From NCBI GenBank assembly GCA_001599815.1, contig BCIA01000003.1, positions 3,596,001-3,660,000 of the forward strand: a stretch of DNA of 64,000 bases, in the 5' to 3' direction. The stretch comes from Furcasterigmium furcatum. Taxonomy: Eukaryota > Ascomycota > Sordariomycetes > Glomerellales > Plectosphaerellaceae. Shown here one piece after another: positions 1 to 11,615 of the stretch. Within the stretch, counting starts at the first letter, position 1. Every line of letters begins with the position of its first letter. The notes under the pieces are model-generated. The model did no database searches and was not told where the DNA came from. It worked only from the letters and a program-made list of their open reading frames with translations. The position numbers and the translations under genes were made by a program.

Positions 1-2232
1 ATGATAGCCGACAACAGCCGCGTGCAGGCTGGGACATTGCCCTTGACTTCCCAAAGCGCGGGAGCCAACAAGGGTGCGAGGAAAGCCGTGTAGTTCGCCG
101 AGATGGTCTCTGCAGGGCTGACTTCGAGGAGCTGAGCAAGAATCTGGAACACGTATTGCTGGAACTCTGAGATGGAGTTAGTCACGAGCGATGCTGCTGG
201 TTTACGGCAAGAACACTCACCTGTCACGTCCTCGACCAAGATTTGGTGGAAAGGCTCCCACAAGCGGTCATTGAATAGCTTGGCATGCGCAGAAGAGCAG
301 TACCGGATCAAGCCGCCGAGGGCCTCAAAGTGGTAGTAGTAAAACCTCGGGTTGCTGGGGTTCTGCTTGATCATGTTGGTGATGGCGATGAGGTGCCTCA
401 GGATTCCTTCCGCCATTGGTGAGGCACCGTCCTTGATGACGATGATGATCCTCATGACGCATCGCATGAGAAACTCGTTCTCCTGGAGCTTAGCCGGCGT
501 CGTCTCCTTCTCGATCAGCTTGAACAGGTGGTCCAATAGGTCCTTGGCAAACGGCTGAATGTCCTCGCGAGGGAACATCTGCTTTCCGGCATCGTCTGTC
601 AGGAAGAGAACGCGTTCAACTGCGATCGCAGCATAGGAATACACCACGTAGTTGTCAGACGCCATGTTCTGGATGAGCGGCGTGAACGCAACCTTCCATT
701 GCTCCTTGGTAAGCTGGCTGCGGAAGGTGTGAAGATACTTGATCGCATCAACCTTGGAGATAGGCTCGACGCCAGCGGCACCTGTCAGGTCCGCCGCGAT
801 GTTCTGCTCGAAAAAATCGACGACGTTCACCAGAGGGTTGACGGTCTTGATACCCTGTGCCGCCGTGACAGCACCCTTGGAGGCGATGGAGATGAATAGG
901 TAGATGGCTGTGTCCTTGGACTTCCAGTCGGTCTTGCCCTGGGCGAGATAGTGGTTGATGTACCTGCTAACGACACCGGTGACCAGCTGCTCGAACTTCT
1001 CCTGAAGCTTGCGCAGGAAGTCTGTGGCCGCGCGGCGCCGCGAGTCGGTGTCGGAGCCCTCGAGATCCCGTCGAATATATTCGATCGGCTCATCCTCGAA
1101 CATCTCGAGATCTGACTCGCGCAGGGCAACGTTGGGCAGGATGACCTTCTCCACGACCTGGCCGAGGACTTCTTCATTTCCGAACACCTGGGAGTGTTGC
1201 GTGGTGCCGGCGACGGCGGTCAGGAAGTGCAGCGCCTTGCTGACGAGCTGGTCATATTTGGTCTCGAGGCCAATCGACGAGAGCAGGTTCCATACATTCG
1301 TGATGAATGGCTGTGTGTACTTGGTAAAGTCTTCGTCGTACTTGACAACGTAGAGCTCGAGGACCTCGCAGATATCCGCCTTGACAATATCAACGGCGGA
1401 GATCTCCGTGTCATCGTCGGTATCGAGGACGGGGTTCGTGTAGGTGAGGTACTTGTGCAGCAGCTCCGAGAGCGGCGCCAGGTGCGTCTCGAAGATGGGG
1501 GGCATGTCGTGGGAGGACAGGTCGTAGAAGATCTTCATCATGAGGCTCAGGGCATCAAACCAGCTCTTCAGGACATCCTTGTTCTGGGCGTTTGCGTCGA
1601 TCTGCTTGTCGGTGGCGATGAGAAGCTGGACAAAGGGTTCGGCAAAGGTGCTGATAACATGGTTGATCTCCGTATACAGCTCATCGGTCCGGAAGAGGGG
1701 CCGCCAGCGGACGAAGATGGAATGGGCGACCTCGAGCACGCCGATGTTGACCTTGGGGTCGGTGGTGGAGAAGCGCTGGACGAGTTCAGTGGTGAGGGTC
1801 TCCCATCGCTGCCAGAAGTCGGAATCGGCGATGATGCTGATGGACTCGCCAAGCTGTGTCTGAACCGAGGGTGGGCATGCAATCATCAGACCGATAAGCT
1901 GCTGCTTGATGGTGTCAACCTCGTCGACAGGGAGCTTGTAGCCTCCCTCCTCGTCAACATAGTTGCTGCGGATGAAGTTCTTGAAGGCAAGAGCAGCGGC
2001 GAGGCGGGTCTTGAGAGGCAAAGGTTCGGAGGCAACGATATTCAGAAGCTGGATGGAGTACTGGGGCTTCGATTGCTCCTGCTTCAAGGCCGTCTCGGCT
2101 GGAGGAAGAATTTTATTAGCTATCATGGAGGAAGCGACAGGCGGTTGGCGGGGTAGATTACCTTTCTTGTGGTTGGAGGGATCGAGAGTGGCATCAAGAA
2201 GCTGGGCAATGGTGCCCATGTCCGCCGACATT
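1..2232 (-). CDS. CSE1: Exportin-2 (importin-alpha re-exporter), 3' end outside window
   Basis: This karyopherin-beta family protein returns importin-alpha to the cytoplasm together with Ran-GTP. Visible exons are 2162-2232, 221-2098 and 1-166 (continuing out of the window). They are separated by a 63 bp intron (2099-2161) and a 54 bp intron (167-220), both GT-AG and in frame. The product starts MSADMGTIAQLLDATLDPS. It carries the family's early segments LLNIVASEPLPLKTRLAAAL and FKNFIRSNYVDEEG, then IADSDFWQRW and SIFVRWRPLFRTDELYTEI, and later the conserved VTEFQQYVFQILAQLLE. About 700 residues are present against roughly 960 for the family, so the last quarter is missing from the window. 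The ATG at 2232 is the only start in this frame upstream of the conserved region. The long plus-strand frames here are antisense shadows. Confidence 0.93.
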
Positions 2233-3943
2233 TTGAATAGACCGATGAATCGCAAAGCAAAAAAAAAAGAAAAGGAAACACGGGGGGGTATCGAGGGTGG
2301 TTGCGGTGGTGGTGGTGGAGGAGTAAGAGGAGTTGCCGGTGGTTTGGCGGTCTTTGTTTGCTTTGTTGGATTCGGTGTTGAAGGCAGTTGCTGTGGGGGA
2401 CGAGGCTACCCGTTGCACTGAGGAACCTGAGCTCTGGTGCCCCGCCACGGACGGGCAGGAGCAAACATCTGACTCAGCAACAGCCGGTTGGCAGCAGCCG
2501 GCGAAGGGCGAACTAATAAAGCGGCGGGCCCATGCAGCGCTAACAAAGAGCTCTCCCCGCTGGATCAGACGGGACCGGGATGGTCCGAGCTCTTGACATT
2601 CAGGGGTGCGCACCTCTCTCGTTCGAGCTTTCAGTCGGACCGTAGAACTTGCAGGCAGTTGTTTCACGGAATGCAGCACTGGTGATACGGACTTGATCAT
2701 TTGGTACACTGAGCTTGCCCAGCTTACATATGCTGGACCAACCCAAGGAGTTTGAGGGGTGCTGCAGCACACAACAGAATAGGGGCATCTCAAGCCTTTC
2801 CCTGGCCGTTGTCAGCCACTGAAAAATTCTCAGCGTCTGTCTCAGCTTCCCTTACTCACGGGCGGATGTGACCACAAGACAAGAGCAGAAGCTTTGGCTG
2901 CACATGGCAAAAAGAAGAGCAACACCAGAGAGCTCCCAAAGTCGTCATTGGCCCCGGCAGCTAGCGTTCTGGGAACAACGATTGTGCGAGACAAGCTGGA
3001 TCAGCTGCTGGAGCATGATATCCAATGAGACAGGAGCTTCGTAGTACGGGCTCCCCACCTGCAGGCTCATCCAGAATGGTTCATCGCTATGCAGGTACCG
3101 AATCTTGCTTTTTCCGCCTGAAAATGCCCTGCCGGGAACGCCGAGGTACATCTGATGTCTGACGCTAAACCACCACCTCCGGCGCCCCGGTTTAATGGAC
3201 GGGAAGCCACCACCCCTGGGCTGCTTGCTTGCCTTGCCTTGCCTTGAGGTGCCTATCAGTTCAGTCGCATCAGGTGGATCGTCGTTTTCTTGCACCTCGT
3301 CACCTCGCCTTTCGACCTCCTCCCACCCTCAATCATGGCGACAACTGCAGCGACATAGACCCATACCCGAGACCCCGTCGATCGCATGAGCCCGCTGCAC
3401 GCATGTCCCGGCGAAAGTTCTGCGACCGACACCCCTGAACTGCACACCACCGACGACCCGGCTCGCCGTCCCTCCTCCCGGCGACCTACATACATCCCGA
3501 CTCCATCACACTCCCGCTCTGGCTTCCCAGTGCCTGTGTAACACCTGCGACTTGCCGTGTCACCCTTCGATGATACATTCGGTCCTGCGGCTTCCCTTGA
3601 CCACCACAACCTGACGTCTCTTCCAGCCCTAGGCTCTGTCACTTTTGATCCGTAAGTCCACGATCGCAGCTTGGGTCATAGCCAGGGGGGAACCTTGGGA
3701 AGGAACACTCTGCTCTCGAGGCCAATTCCAGGCGCAACAAGTATTCTCTCCAGATCTTGGGGCATGCTTCTTCTCCTCGGTGTCCCCCATGAGCAGACTG
3801 GTCCTCATGACCTTGGTCTTGCCAAGCCTTCACCCCACGGACTTGACCCCGGGTTCCTCCTCATTTGCCGTGGACCTTTGCTAACCATGTTGCGCCGCTT
3901 AGTATCCTTGGGACAGAGCCAGCCCGACATCGACGACGAGCCT
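2233..3943. promoter_or_regulatory. Divergent CSE1/TSC2 intergenic region with probable TSC2 5'-UTR intron
   Basis: This 1.7 kb stretch separates divergently transcribed CSE1 and TSC2. It holds an A-rich run and a GGTGGT-rich tract at about 2260-2330, and pyrimidine-rich DNA at about 3290-3640 that suits a TSC2 promoter or leader. A GTAAGT donor at 3652, a GCTAAC branch-like site near 3880 and a TTAG acceptor ending at 3902 outline a 251 bp intron in the TSC2 leader. I see no convincing coding sequence in it. Confidence 0.45.
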
Positions 3944-6900
3944 ATGTCACCCTTGCCGGGAGATGCGACTTTACCAGATTCGAGTCGCGCCGGAGGCCTT
4001 GCTCATGTCTTCAAAGGCTTGACAAGCGGCAAGCAACCCAAGTCTCCGCCTCACAGTCTGCGCTCGACTTCTTCCTCGGCCGCTCTCCCCCCTGTACTCG
4101 ATCAAATGGCTGCAACATCCGCGGCCGCGCCGTCGGCCCTGACTCAAAATCATTCAGAAGCCATACTACAGCTTAAGAATGGCTCCATCAACGAACGCAT
4201 CGCTGCTGCCGACTGCCTACGCCACGCCATTTCTGGATATCCTCTGAGCCCGGTGCTAGAAGTGTGGGACGCAGCAAGAGATCTCATCGAACCCGTCAAC
4301 ACGGCTGCGGCACGGACGGCTGGTTGGGAGCTCCTTACCGAATGCATCAAGCACAAGTCATCCACAGACCTCGAGCGGAAAGACTTCTTCGACACCCTCA
4401 CAGCACATACGAATCCCGAGGATTTCCATCTGCAACTTTGTGCGCTCGTCGACCTGACCCGACATGGTCGCGACCTGTCCGGCTTCGATTACGACGTCAT
4501 TCCCCTCCTGCAAAGATGGCTTCGCGACATCTATCAGGTTGTCAAAGCGGCACGAAAACAGGCCAGCCGGGAAGCGAAGAAGAACAACTCAAAGACGCGA
4601 GCCACGGCAACCGGCGAAGAGAATAACCTCCAACAACTGTTTGCCTACATCGTTGAGGTTATCAAGTTCAGTTCCAACGTCGCCGATGAGGCAGCACTCT
4701 CTTCGCTGGTCCGTGCGCTCGTCAACATCTGTCTCGACACTAACACGGAGCAAGACCTGCGAGCCTGTATCAGCGTCATTGACTCCATAGTGACCTTCGG
4801 CGCTTTGCCCAGCGAGAGTTTTAGGGAATGCGTCCTGGTGGTTGGATCCATCTTCTGCCTGGTGCCCTCTCTCCACAAGCCTGCCTGGCACACCATGTCC
4901 ATGATCCTAAAGTCTCACAACGGTCATGCAACGGTTCGTGTTCTGCTGGACCTTCTTCGCAATTTACCAGCGGATGGCAGCAGCAAAGGCAGGGATACAA
5001 GGAATATTCGAGGTGTCTTGGCAGTATTGGAGAAGCTTCTCACAAAAAGCACCGAGAAGGGATATCCCTCCGTACCATTTACGCTCCTGATGGAGGGGTT
5101 AGTCGCCACTGTCCAGAGTACATCCTCTATCAGAGTTCAATGTGCTCTCCTTACGCTGATCAACTCTCTTTTCGACACTGGAGATGGGAAGCTCCACCGC
5201 ATGATCGTGGAGGAAGACTGGACAACCCCCCTGGCTGTCGCAAGTGAGTGTGCCAAAAAGGCCCAGGGAGGAATGTCAGGAGATGGAGATTCTGCTTCCG
5301 CAGATTCCGACTTGGATCGTCCGTACGAGGCTGTCCGTACCGAGCTTGTGCGCCTCATCGACCGGTTGGATGAGGTAATGACCACGAAATCACCCGAGTT
5401 CATTCCCAGACAGGCTGTGGTCAAGTTCCTGACGGATGTTCACTGGCTGCTCCCAGACTCTGCAGGATGTGTCGTCCTGGAATACTTTCAGGAGTTCCGC
5501 TGCTGCTCCCCTTCTGACGCACACTGGAAAACCAACCTGGGGCTGGTTCGCCAGGAGTTCTTCGCCAACAAAAACCGATCCTCCCGGGTAAGACTTCTCG
5601 CGCTCAAGTCCATCACCGAGGCCTATGAGATGCTGGATCTCGTCGGGGAGCATATGGAGGTGGACGCCGTGCCCAAGCTCATTAAAGAGACCCTAACTGA
5701 TGTCTCTGAAGAGACGGATGTTCTCGTGCTCGATGCGCTGGTATGCTTCATGGTAGATGTTGCTACAGCGTCCGATGTTGCGTTGTTCAACGTCATTACC
5801 GGAACCCTCAAGACCGTCATCGGCAATGATCGGCTTTTACCACCTGTGGCCCAGGCCACCAGCAAATCCCCACCACCAACATTTGGGGAGCCGGAACCTG
5901 AGAAAACGGCTTCGGGCATCGTTACCAAGGGCTACGTCAAACTGTTCATGCGCTGCATGGACATCAGTGGAGTCAAATGCGCTCGTCTATTTGATCTTCT
6001 TGTCGGGATTGCTAAGGCTAGTCATTGCACAAATGATGCGCGTCTTGCGGCGATGAAGCTTCTCTTCAGGCTGAGAGCTGACTGGACCGGGTCTGTGTTC
6101 CTCACCTTGGACACCGAGTCAGAAGGTCTCGCAGCATCCCTGTTCCGCACCGAGGCATCACTCGCCCGAAAACAAGCAGGAGATGCTGTTTTCCAATCCC
6201 GGTCGGCGAGGCCAGACCTTGGAGGCCCTGTGCGATCGTCCCGCGGCGTATCATTCAGTCACAGCGGCCCGCAAGATCGAAACATTGCCATCCGTTCCCT
6301 GAGCGGCGCCAAACACAACGCCTCTCAGTACAGGCAGCAATGGTCTCTCCCCGACACGGCTGCTCTTCCATGCAAGCCGTCGACAATCGCGAGCCCTGTT
6401 TTAGTCTCGCATATCGAGCGACGACCGCAATTCCTGTCCAACTCGAGCGACGCTACCGAAGGCAACGATGCCTCACTGACTACGCCACTAAATATGGCTG
6501 CCTGGCTGGATGTCATCATACAAGTCCTCGAAAAGGGTGGTGACTGGGAGGTCATTAGCATGGTGCTGGTTCATCTTCCATCCCAGCTCAGCAATCATGC
6601 CATTTTCCGAGGCGCAATTCCTCAGATCCAGAATCTCCGACGAACGCTGTGCGAGCAGATACGCAACAATGCGTTTCAAGAGGCGCCCATATCGACTGGT
6701 CTGCGTCGTGCAGATGTGGCCATCTGTCTATTTCACAGCTTGACCATGATCCTCAGCTATCACGGGCACTTCTCTAAGGATCAAGAGGACGAGATTGTGC
6801 AGGCTTTTGTTCACGGTATCTCTACGTGGGAGAGGTGCGCAAAGTACTGCATCCATGCCCTGTCCATCTGCTGCCACGAGTTGCCGCTTTCAACCAGCAA

Positions 6901-8773
6901 GTGTCTGGTGCAAATGTTGCAAAAGATGACCTTGATCATCACGCAGCCTCAAGTTGCCATGCATATTCTCGAGTTCCTTGCGGGTCTATCTAGACTGCCG
7001 AACCTCTACGTCAACTTCAGAGAGGAGGAATACCGCATCGTTTTTGGAATCTCAATCCGATACCTGCAGTACGTCCGCGATAAAAAGCAGTCGCAGCGTG
7101 GTCTCGAGTCGCCGGCGCCGACGCCAACCTCCCCAGAAGGACAGACTGGTGTCTCGGACGAGCTTCCCCAGTACGTCTATTCACTAGCTCACCATGTCAT
7201 CACCTTCTGGTTTCTGGCTCTCAAGCTGCCTGATCGTGCAAACATCGTCGGCTGGCTCACTAAAGCTCTCATCACCGACGTGTCCGGCGCACAAAACTTG
7301 GAAGAACAAGCTTTGGTCACGATAGACTTCCTGCAGCGCGCGACATATGCCGACGCGAATGAGTCTGGAGCCGATGTCCTGTTCACCACGGAGCGATTTG
7401 GAGAGATTTTGAAGCGCAGATGGTTGGTAGGCAACAGCATTGTCACCATCGAACAAGCCACAGCCTCGGGTTGGGCGCAGATCACCAAGAGGCAGGCCTC
7501 GGGGACATCGTCCTACCTCGTCCGTGAGAGCTTCAGGCCTCCACCCCTGTATCAAACGCAGCATATCGCGGACACATCGAGAGAAGCCGGTGACGGAAAC
7601 AGAGTGCTCCCCAGCCACCTAATGGTCCAGCTCATGACTTCAAGCCCGCAGAGTTCAGAGGCGCAGCGCCCAATTCTTCTCCCCCAGGATGACACTATTG
7701 AGCGGGCCATCCGTGTCTTTGACCGAAATTCTACGGTCGATGGCCACAAGGTTGGCGTCATTTACATCGGCGAGGGCCAGACAGACGAGGCAGACATCTT
7801 AGCAAATGTGTCTGGAAGCGCCGACTACGTCCAAGTTCTGAACGGGCTGGGCACTCTGACCAGGCTCAAGGGATCCAAAACTAACATGCAAGGCCTGGAT
7901 CGAGAATTCGACTCGGACGGCCAATACACCTTCTGCTGGCGTGACAGAGTCACCGAGATTGTCTTCCATGTCATCACTCAGATGCCGACGAATCTGGAGC
8001 ATGATCCTCGAAGCAATAACAAGAAGAGACACATTGGCAATGACTTTGTCAACATCATCTTCAACGACTCGGGTCTCCCTTTCAAGTTTGATCAGTTCCC
8101 GAGCGAGTTCAACTACGTCAATATCGTCATCACTCCAGAGTCACGGGTCTCTTTCCTTGCCAGCAGGGAGTATCCCCCGTCAGACCAAGAGGACTCGATG
8201 CCGTTTTACAAGGTGCAGCTTCTCAGCAAGCCGGGTTTCCCGATCATTTCATCGGCATCTGAGACCAAGATGGTATCTTTGAAGGCGCTGCCCGGTTATG
8301 TTCGCTTGCTGGCTCTGAATGCGTCGGTGTTTTCAACCGTCTGGGCAAACCGCGAAGGAGGCGACACCGTCAGCTCCTGGCGCAACCGCCTCCGCGAGAT
8401 CAGGCGGCTGCGCGACAAATTCGGTCCCAAGATTCCCTCTACACCTACACCGTTTGGCCCCAGCCAGGGCCACCCGAACCATTCGAATCCCTCACCGCCA
8501 TCCACATCACTTGGAGGCGGCCATCACAGCAGCAGCCTCGCCGCAGCCGCCCAAGGAGCAGACTCTTCCAGGCCAGCTAGCAGCGTGAGGGACAGTTTCG
8601 GCAGCAGCCTTCGGAGGTCCTCAGTCGCGACCTTCTTTACCAGCACAAGTGAGCAAACTTCCCACAGGAGCTCTGTCATGTCGACGAGCACGACGACCAA
8701 CGACACGGAGATCGTGCCGCCGACCGCGATGGATACCCTCGCCGAGTCCGTTGACTTTTCTAAATGGGCCTGA
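3944..8773 (+). CDS. TSC2: Tuberin (TSC2), Rheb GTPase-activating protein
   Basis: Tuberin is the GAP for the small GTPase Rheb and so restrains TORC1; it works in complex with hamartin (TSC1). The protein is about 1,609 residues from the ATG at 3944 with no intron in the coding part. The N-terminal two thirds is a helical-repeat tuberin region. Near the C terminus is the Rap-GAP domain (roughly residues 1240-1460), with the motif KRHIGNDFVNIIFND, which contains the catalytic 'asparagine thumb' (about N1366), and FKFDQFPSEFNYVNIV after it. A Ser/Pro-rich low-complexity tail closes the protein. Start choice: frames are also open from ATGs at 3887 and 3671, but a consensus 5'-UTR intron (3652-3902) would remove both. 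The remaining MSPLPGD start places the VFKGLT motif near the N terminus, as expected for fungal tuberins. Confidence 0.92.
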   Translation: MSPLPGDATLPDSSRAGGLAHVFKGLTSGKQPKSPPHSLRSTSSSAALPPVLDQMAATSAAAPSALTQNHSEAILQLKNGSINERIAAADCLRHAISGYPLSPVLEVWDAARDLIEPVNTAAARTAGWELLTECIKHKSSTDLERKDFFDTLTAHTNPEDFHLQLCALVDLTRHGRDLSGFDYDVIPLLQRWLRDIYQVVKAARKQASREAKKNNSKTRATATGEENNLQQLFAYIVEVIKFSSNVADEAALSSLVRALVNICLDTNTEQDLRACISVIDSIVTFGALPSESFRECVLVVGSIFCLVPSLHKPAWHTMSMILKSHNGHATVRVLLDLLRNLPADGSSKGRDTRNIRGVLAVLEKLLTKSTEKGYPSVPFTLLMEGLVATVQSTSSIRVQCALLTLINSLFDTGDGKLHRMIVEEDWTTPLAVASECAKKAQGGMSGDGDSASADSDLDRPYEAVRTELVRLIDRLDEVMTTKSPEFIPRQAVVKFLTDVHWLLPDSAGCVVLEYFQEFRCCSPSDAHWKTNLGLVRQEFFANKNRSSRVRLLALKSITEAYEMLDLVGEHMEVDAVPKLIKETLTDVSEETDVLVLDALVCFMVDVATASDVALFNVITGTLKTVIGNDRLLPPVAQATSKSPPPTFGEPEPEKTASGIVTKGYVKLFMRCMDISGVKCARLFDLLVGIAKASHCTNDARLAAMKLLFRLRADWTGSVFLTLDTESEGLAASLFRTEASLARKQAGDAVFQSRSARPDLGGPVRSSRGVSFSHSGPQDRNIAIRSLSGAKHNASQYRQQWSLPDTAALPCKPSTIASPVLVSHIERRPQFLSNSSDATEGNDASLTTPLNMAAWLDVIIQVLEKGGDWEVISMVLVHLPSQLSNHAIFRGAIPQIQNLRRTLCEQIRNNAFQEAPISTGLRRADVAICLFHSLTMILSYHGHFSKDQEDEIVQAFVHGISTWERCAKYCIHALSICCHELPLSTSKCLVQMLQKMTLIITQPQVAMHILEFLAGLSRLPNLYVNFREEEYRIVFGISIRYLQYVRDKKQSQRGLESPAPTPTSPEGQTGVSDELPQYVYSLAHHVITFWFLALKLPDRANIVGWLTKALITDVSGAQNLEEQALVTIDFLQRATYADANESGADVLFTTERFGEILKRRWLVGNSIVTIEQATASGWAQITKRQASGTSSYLVRESFRPPPLYQTQHIADTSREAGDGNRVLPSHLMVQLMTSSPQSSEAQRPILLPQDDTIERAIRVFDRNSTVDGHKVGVIYIGEGQTDEADILANVSGSADYVQVLNGLGTLTRLKGSKTNMQGLDREFDSDGQYTFCWRDRVTEIVFHVITQMPTNLEHDPRSNNKKRHIGNDFVNIIFNDSGLPFKFDQFPSEFNYVNIVITPESRVSFLASREYPPSDQEDSMPFYKVQLLSKPGFPIISSASETKMVSLKALPGYVRLLALNASVFSTVWANREGGDTVSSWRNRLREIRRLRDKFGPKIPSTPTPFGPSQGHPNHSNPSPPSTSLGGGHHSSSLAAAAQGADSSRPASSVRDSFGSSLRRSSVATFFTSTSEQTSHRSSVMSTSTTTNDTEIVPPTAMDTLAESVDFSKWA

Positions 8774-9963
8774 TTCCACGAGCGCGGCATGTCTCGCTTT
8801 GCGCACCCCGCGGTTCGGCATTTTCTTTTCGCAGCGAGTGCCTTTTTCTGTTTATACACGGCGTCGAATAGGAGAAGGGGACACTTCTACGGCATGGCAA
8901 AGGACTAGCATGCAGGAGCTCCCAGGGAATACCAAAACGGGGTTTGGGGTCAAACACAGGAGCAAGACGACATTTTGCAGATACCATCAAAAGTTGCTGT
9001 TGTTTATGTGGAATTTGGGCCTTCCGGCTGAGCATCGTTGGCCTGGTGGGCAGGCTGCTTCGTGTTAGATATCAATACCTCAATGGATGAGTATACATGA
9101 TCATCGCTGGTTTTCGGAGTGACTCGTCTCCGCGCGAGGGTCCCGTGGATGCCGAGAGGAGAAAATGGTTGGCATAGTGTTCTTCTTCCTCCCGTTGGCC
9201 CAGTGAACGGCGTCGCATGCGGCGAAGCATGCAGGCAACTGGCTGCGATGATCTGTTGTGTAACCGTGACTCACCAATGTCGGCCAGCTTTCAGCACCTA
9301 TTAGGCGTCTGGCTACAGCATTTACCACCTCGCAGGCGTCAAGCGAAGCATACAACCGGTCGTATTGCTTCTTGGCTATAAATGCCCGGTGATAATGGAC
9401 CTTTTTGCCTGCCGGGGCGCGGCGCATGGGGCATACGGGCATACAGGCTTGAATGACTCGCGACCAGGTGCACAAACACGCACTCTATCTGCGTACAGGT
9501 TTTAAGGGCTCGATTGTCACGCTTGGGGATCGGGGCCACAGGCCTTGCTGGAGGAGGTCTGTCGGAAATCTCGGTAGATTGTGACACGGTGCCTAGACTG
9601 CATAAGCCACGAGGCGGGCTGACGTGGGAGCTTCACGGAAGCTTGCTGGGTTCTTCGGAGGTCGTCTGAAGCGGCGCAGCGCAGCTGTGACAAGGCGACA
9701 GGATGCAGTCGTCACGCACAGGCAGGGCGTGGGGTGGCATCCGCGGATACGGGCAATGGATACCGGAGTGATCACCGTACTGACCGAACCCTTGCTCGAA
9801 CAGGGGCCGAGGGAGTCTTGTCAGAGCTGGCGCTCGAGTTCACCGATGTAAGCACTTGAAACCACATGGGTGGTCGCACGGGAAGTTGGTCAAATGTGAC
9901 TCGCAGGACGTTCGTATCGTGATGCTGCCGATGTCATAATGGCTGCATTGCCGAGGGCGCGCG
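8774..9963. other. Intergenic, convergent TSC2 / NagZ-like gene
   Basis: This 1.2 kb lies between two convergent genes. Only short, non-conserved frames are present. I see no gene, RNA or repeat and expect only the two 3' UTRs and terminators. Confidence 0.5.
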
Positions 9964-11615
9964 CTAGATCTTCTTCCAGATTTCTCTGTACCTCGCCCAT
10001 CTCTGGAACCCTGTGATGCTGGTCAGTTCATTCATTTCTTGTCTTGCATCATAGGTAGGCAGCTTACCTAGTGCCTGGAGTCCGCTGTCTCCTCCTCGAA
10101 CGGCATCGAGAAACAAGTAGCCCATCCCCCGGGCTGCCAAGGACTTGATGCAGTAATCCAGAAGCCGTACCATGATCGAGTCCCGACTGTTGACCATCTC
10201 TGGGTCATTGTCTGGGCATGTCAGTGAGTCGGCCCCTCCGCAACGCTTTGGGAGTAGGACAAACCCGTAATGCAGATGCAGGCCAGCCCGCCGACGCCGC
10301 TGTCAATGGTCCTGGTCCAAGGCATCGCCTCTGCAATGGGGTGCCCTGGGGTGGGCGCGTAGAGGATGGCAGCTGATACCACCGTCTGACCCTCGAAACC
10401 GACGATGATATCGCCTAGATGCCTGGAGCTCGCCACGCGCCCATATTGGTGGCGCCAACCGACGAAACCCTGACGTCGGGACACACCTTCGACGAGACGC
10501 ATAACCCTGTCCTTGCACGACGGACTGCAAGGTTGGAATGACAGGCCTGACGTCGAGAGGTTTCTCTCGATCGTGTTGCTGAGGGAAATGACCCAGTCGG
10601 AGGCCTCGGGGGCATGCCTCGTCACGGTCTCGTCTTGGTTCCAGCCGCGTCGGAAGAACCACCTCTCAAAGGCCGCGTTGGCGGGGACGCCATAGAGCAG
10701 GCGAGGGAAAGAGGACCCAAGATGGAGCCATTCTACGCCTGGGGCGCTCTGTAGATGCTGGACTGCCGCATCGTGGAGACTCGTGCCGATGCCTCGACCT
10801 CTGTAGGGCTTTCGAACCAGCAAGATGGCGACCGATCCGATGCGTCCCAGTTCGCGGGCGGCAGATTCCGTTGTGAATGTGGCACAGAAGCCGACAAGAT
10901 GACGGGTGTCCGGGTCCCTGACGACAAAGTGCGTTCCGTCGCCTTCTCTCGTGAGGATAGAGCCCAACAAGGGAGGAGGTATCTGGAATCGCTTCCCAAA
11001 GCAATGCGTCCACAGTTCCTGCACCTTCAATAGATCACCGTCGTGATTCCACCCTTCCACTGGCCATGGTCGTGGGCCTTTTGGAGCCGCCGAGAGCCCA
11101 TCTGCCACTGGTTGCCATTGCTGCTTGGAGAATATAAGCCTCCCGGCCGATTTCAGCTCTGCTGGCCCATAACCGTCCGTCTGCACGACGGTGGGAAATT
11201 TCCACGCCCTCAGATCATAGTCCAGTACATCGCAGCAAGCGACGACAATGAAGACAGAGTCTTCGGCCAAGGCGGCGGCGGCGACTAGGGCCAACTCGGA
11301 CTGGGAAACCTCACCAGGTTCTGGAGGGCCCGAGATAACGAAGACAACGATTCGGCATCTCTTGATGAAAGCCACATGAGTCCCGGTAATGCCGCCTCGC
11401 TTGGTGTAAGGAACGTGTCGAACGGCCGGGTGATAGGCAGAGATGACACGTCCCAGGGCCTCAAAGGGATCCGACGATGTCGAAGATGAGGCCTCGGGGT
11501 GAACGGCAACCGGCGTCAGGAGGAGTATCACGTCGTCTGCCCCCGTAACTCGGTCAAGAGGTATACTTCCTTCGTGATCCCAGAGAAGTAGCGCTTCGCG
11601 TGGGTCTCTTTGCAT
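9964..11615 (-). CDS. NagZ-like protein lacking the GH3 domain: GH3-C-like region plus GNAT acetyltransferase domains
   Basis: Exons are 10265-11615, 10068-10211 and 9964-10010, with introns of 53 and 57 bp, giving 513 aa from the ATG at 11615. The order matches the C-terminal half of fungal NagZ-type proteins (GH3 beta-N-acetylglucosaminidase fused to GNAT). There is a GH3-C-like segment (residues about 1-180, with DDVILLLTPV and HVPYTKRGGITGTHV). A first GNAT domain follows, with the acetyl-CoA-loop-like VRKPYRGRGIGTSLHDAAV. A second, GNAT-like part ends in LFLDAVRGGDSG and GFQRWARYREIW. The N-terminal GH3 catalytic domain is absent. Upstream minus-strand DNA to about 12,200 has splice-like signals but no GH3 motifs, and I found no in-frame join. 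The gene is either a truncated remnant or a stand-alone acetyltransferase, and its substrate is unknown. Confidence 0.72.

Noticed and set aside
1194..2156. 320-codon plus-strand frame
   Set aside because: Exactly antisense to CSE1, which matches the exportin family; no conserved motifs on the plus strand.
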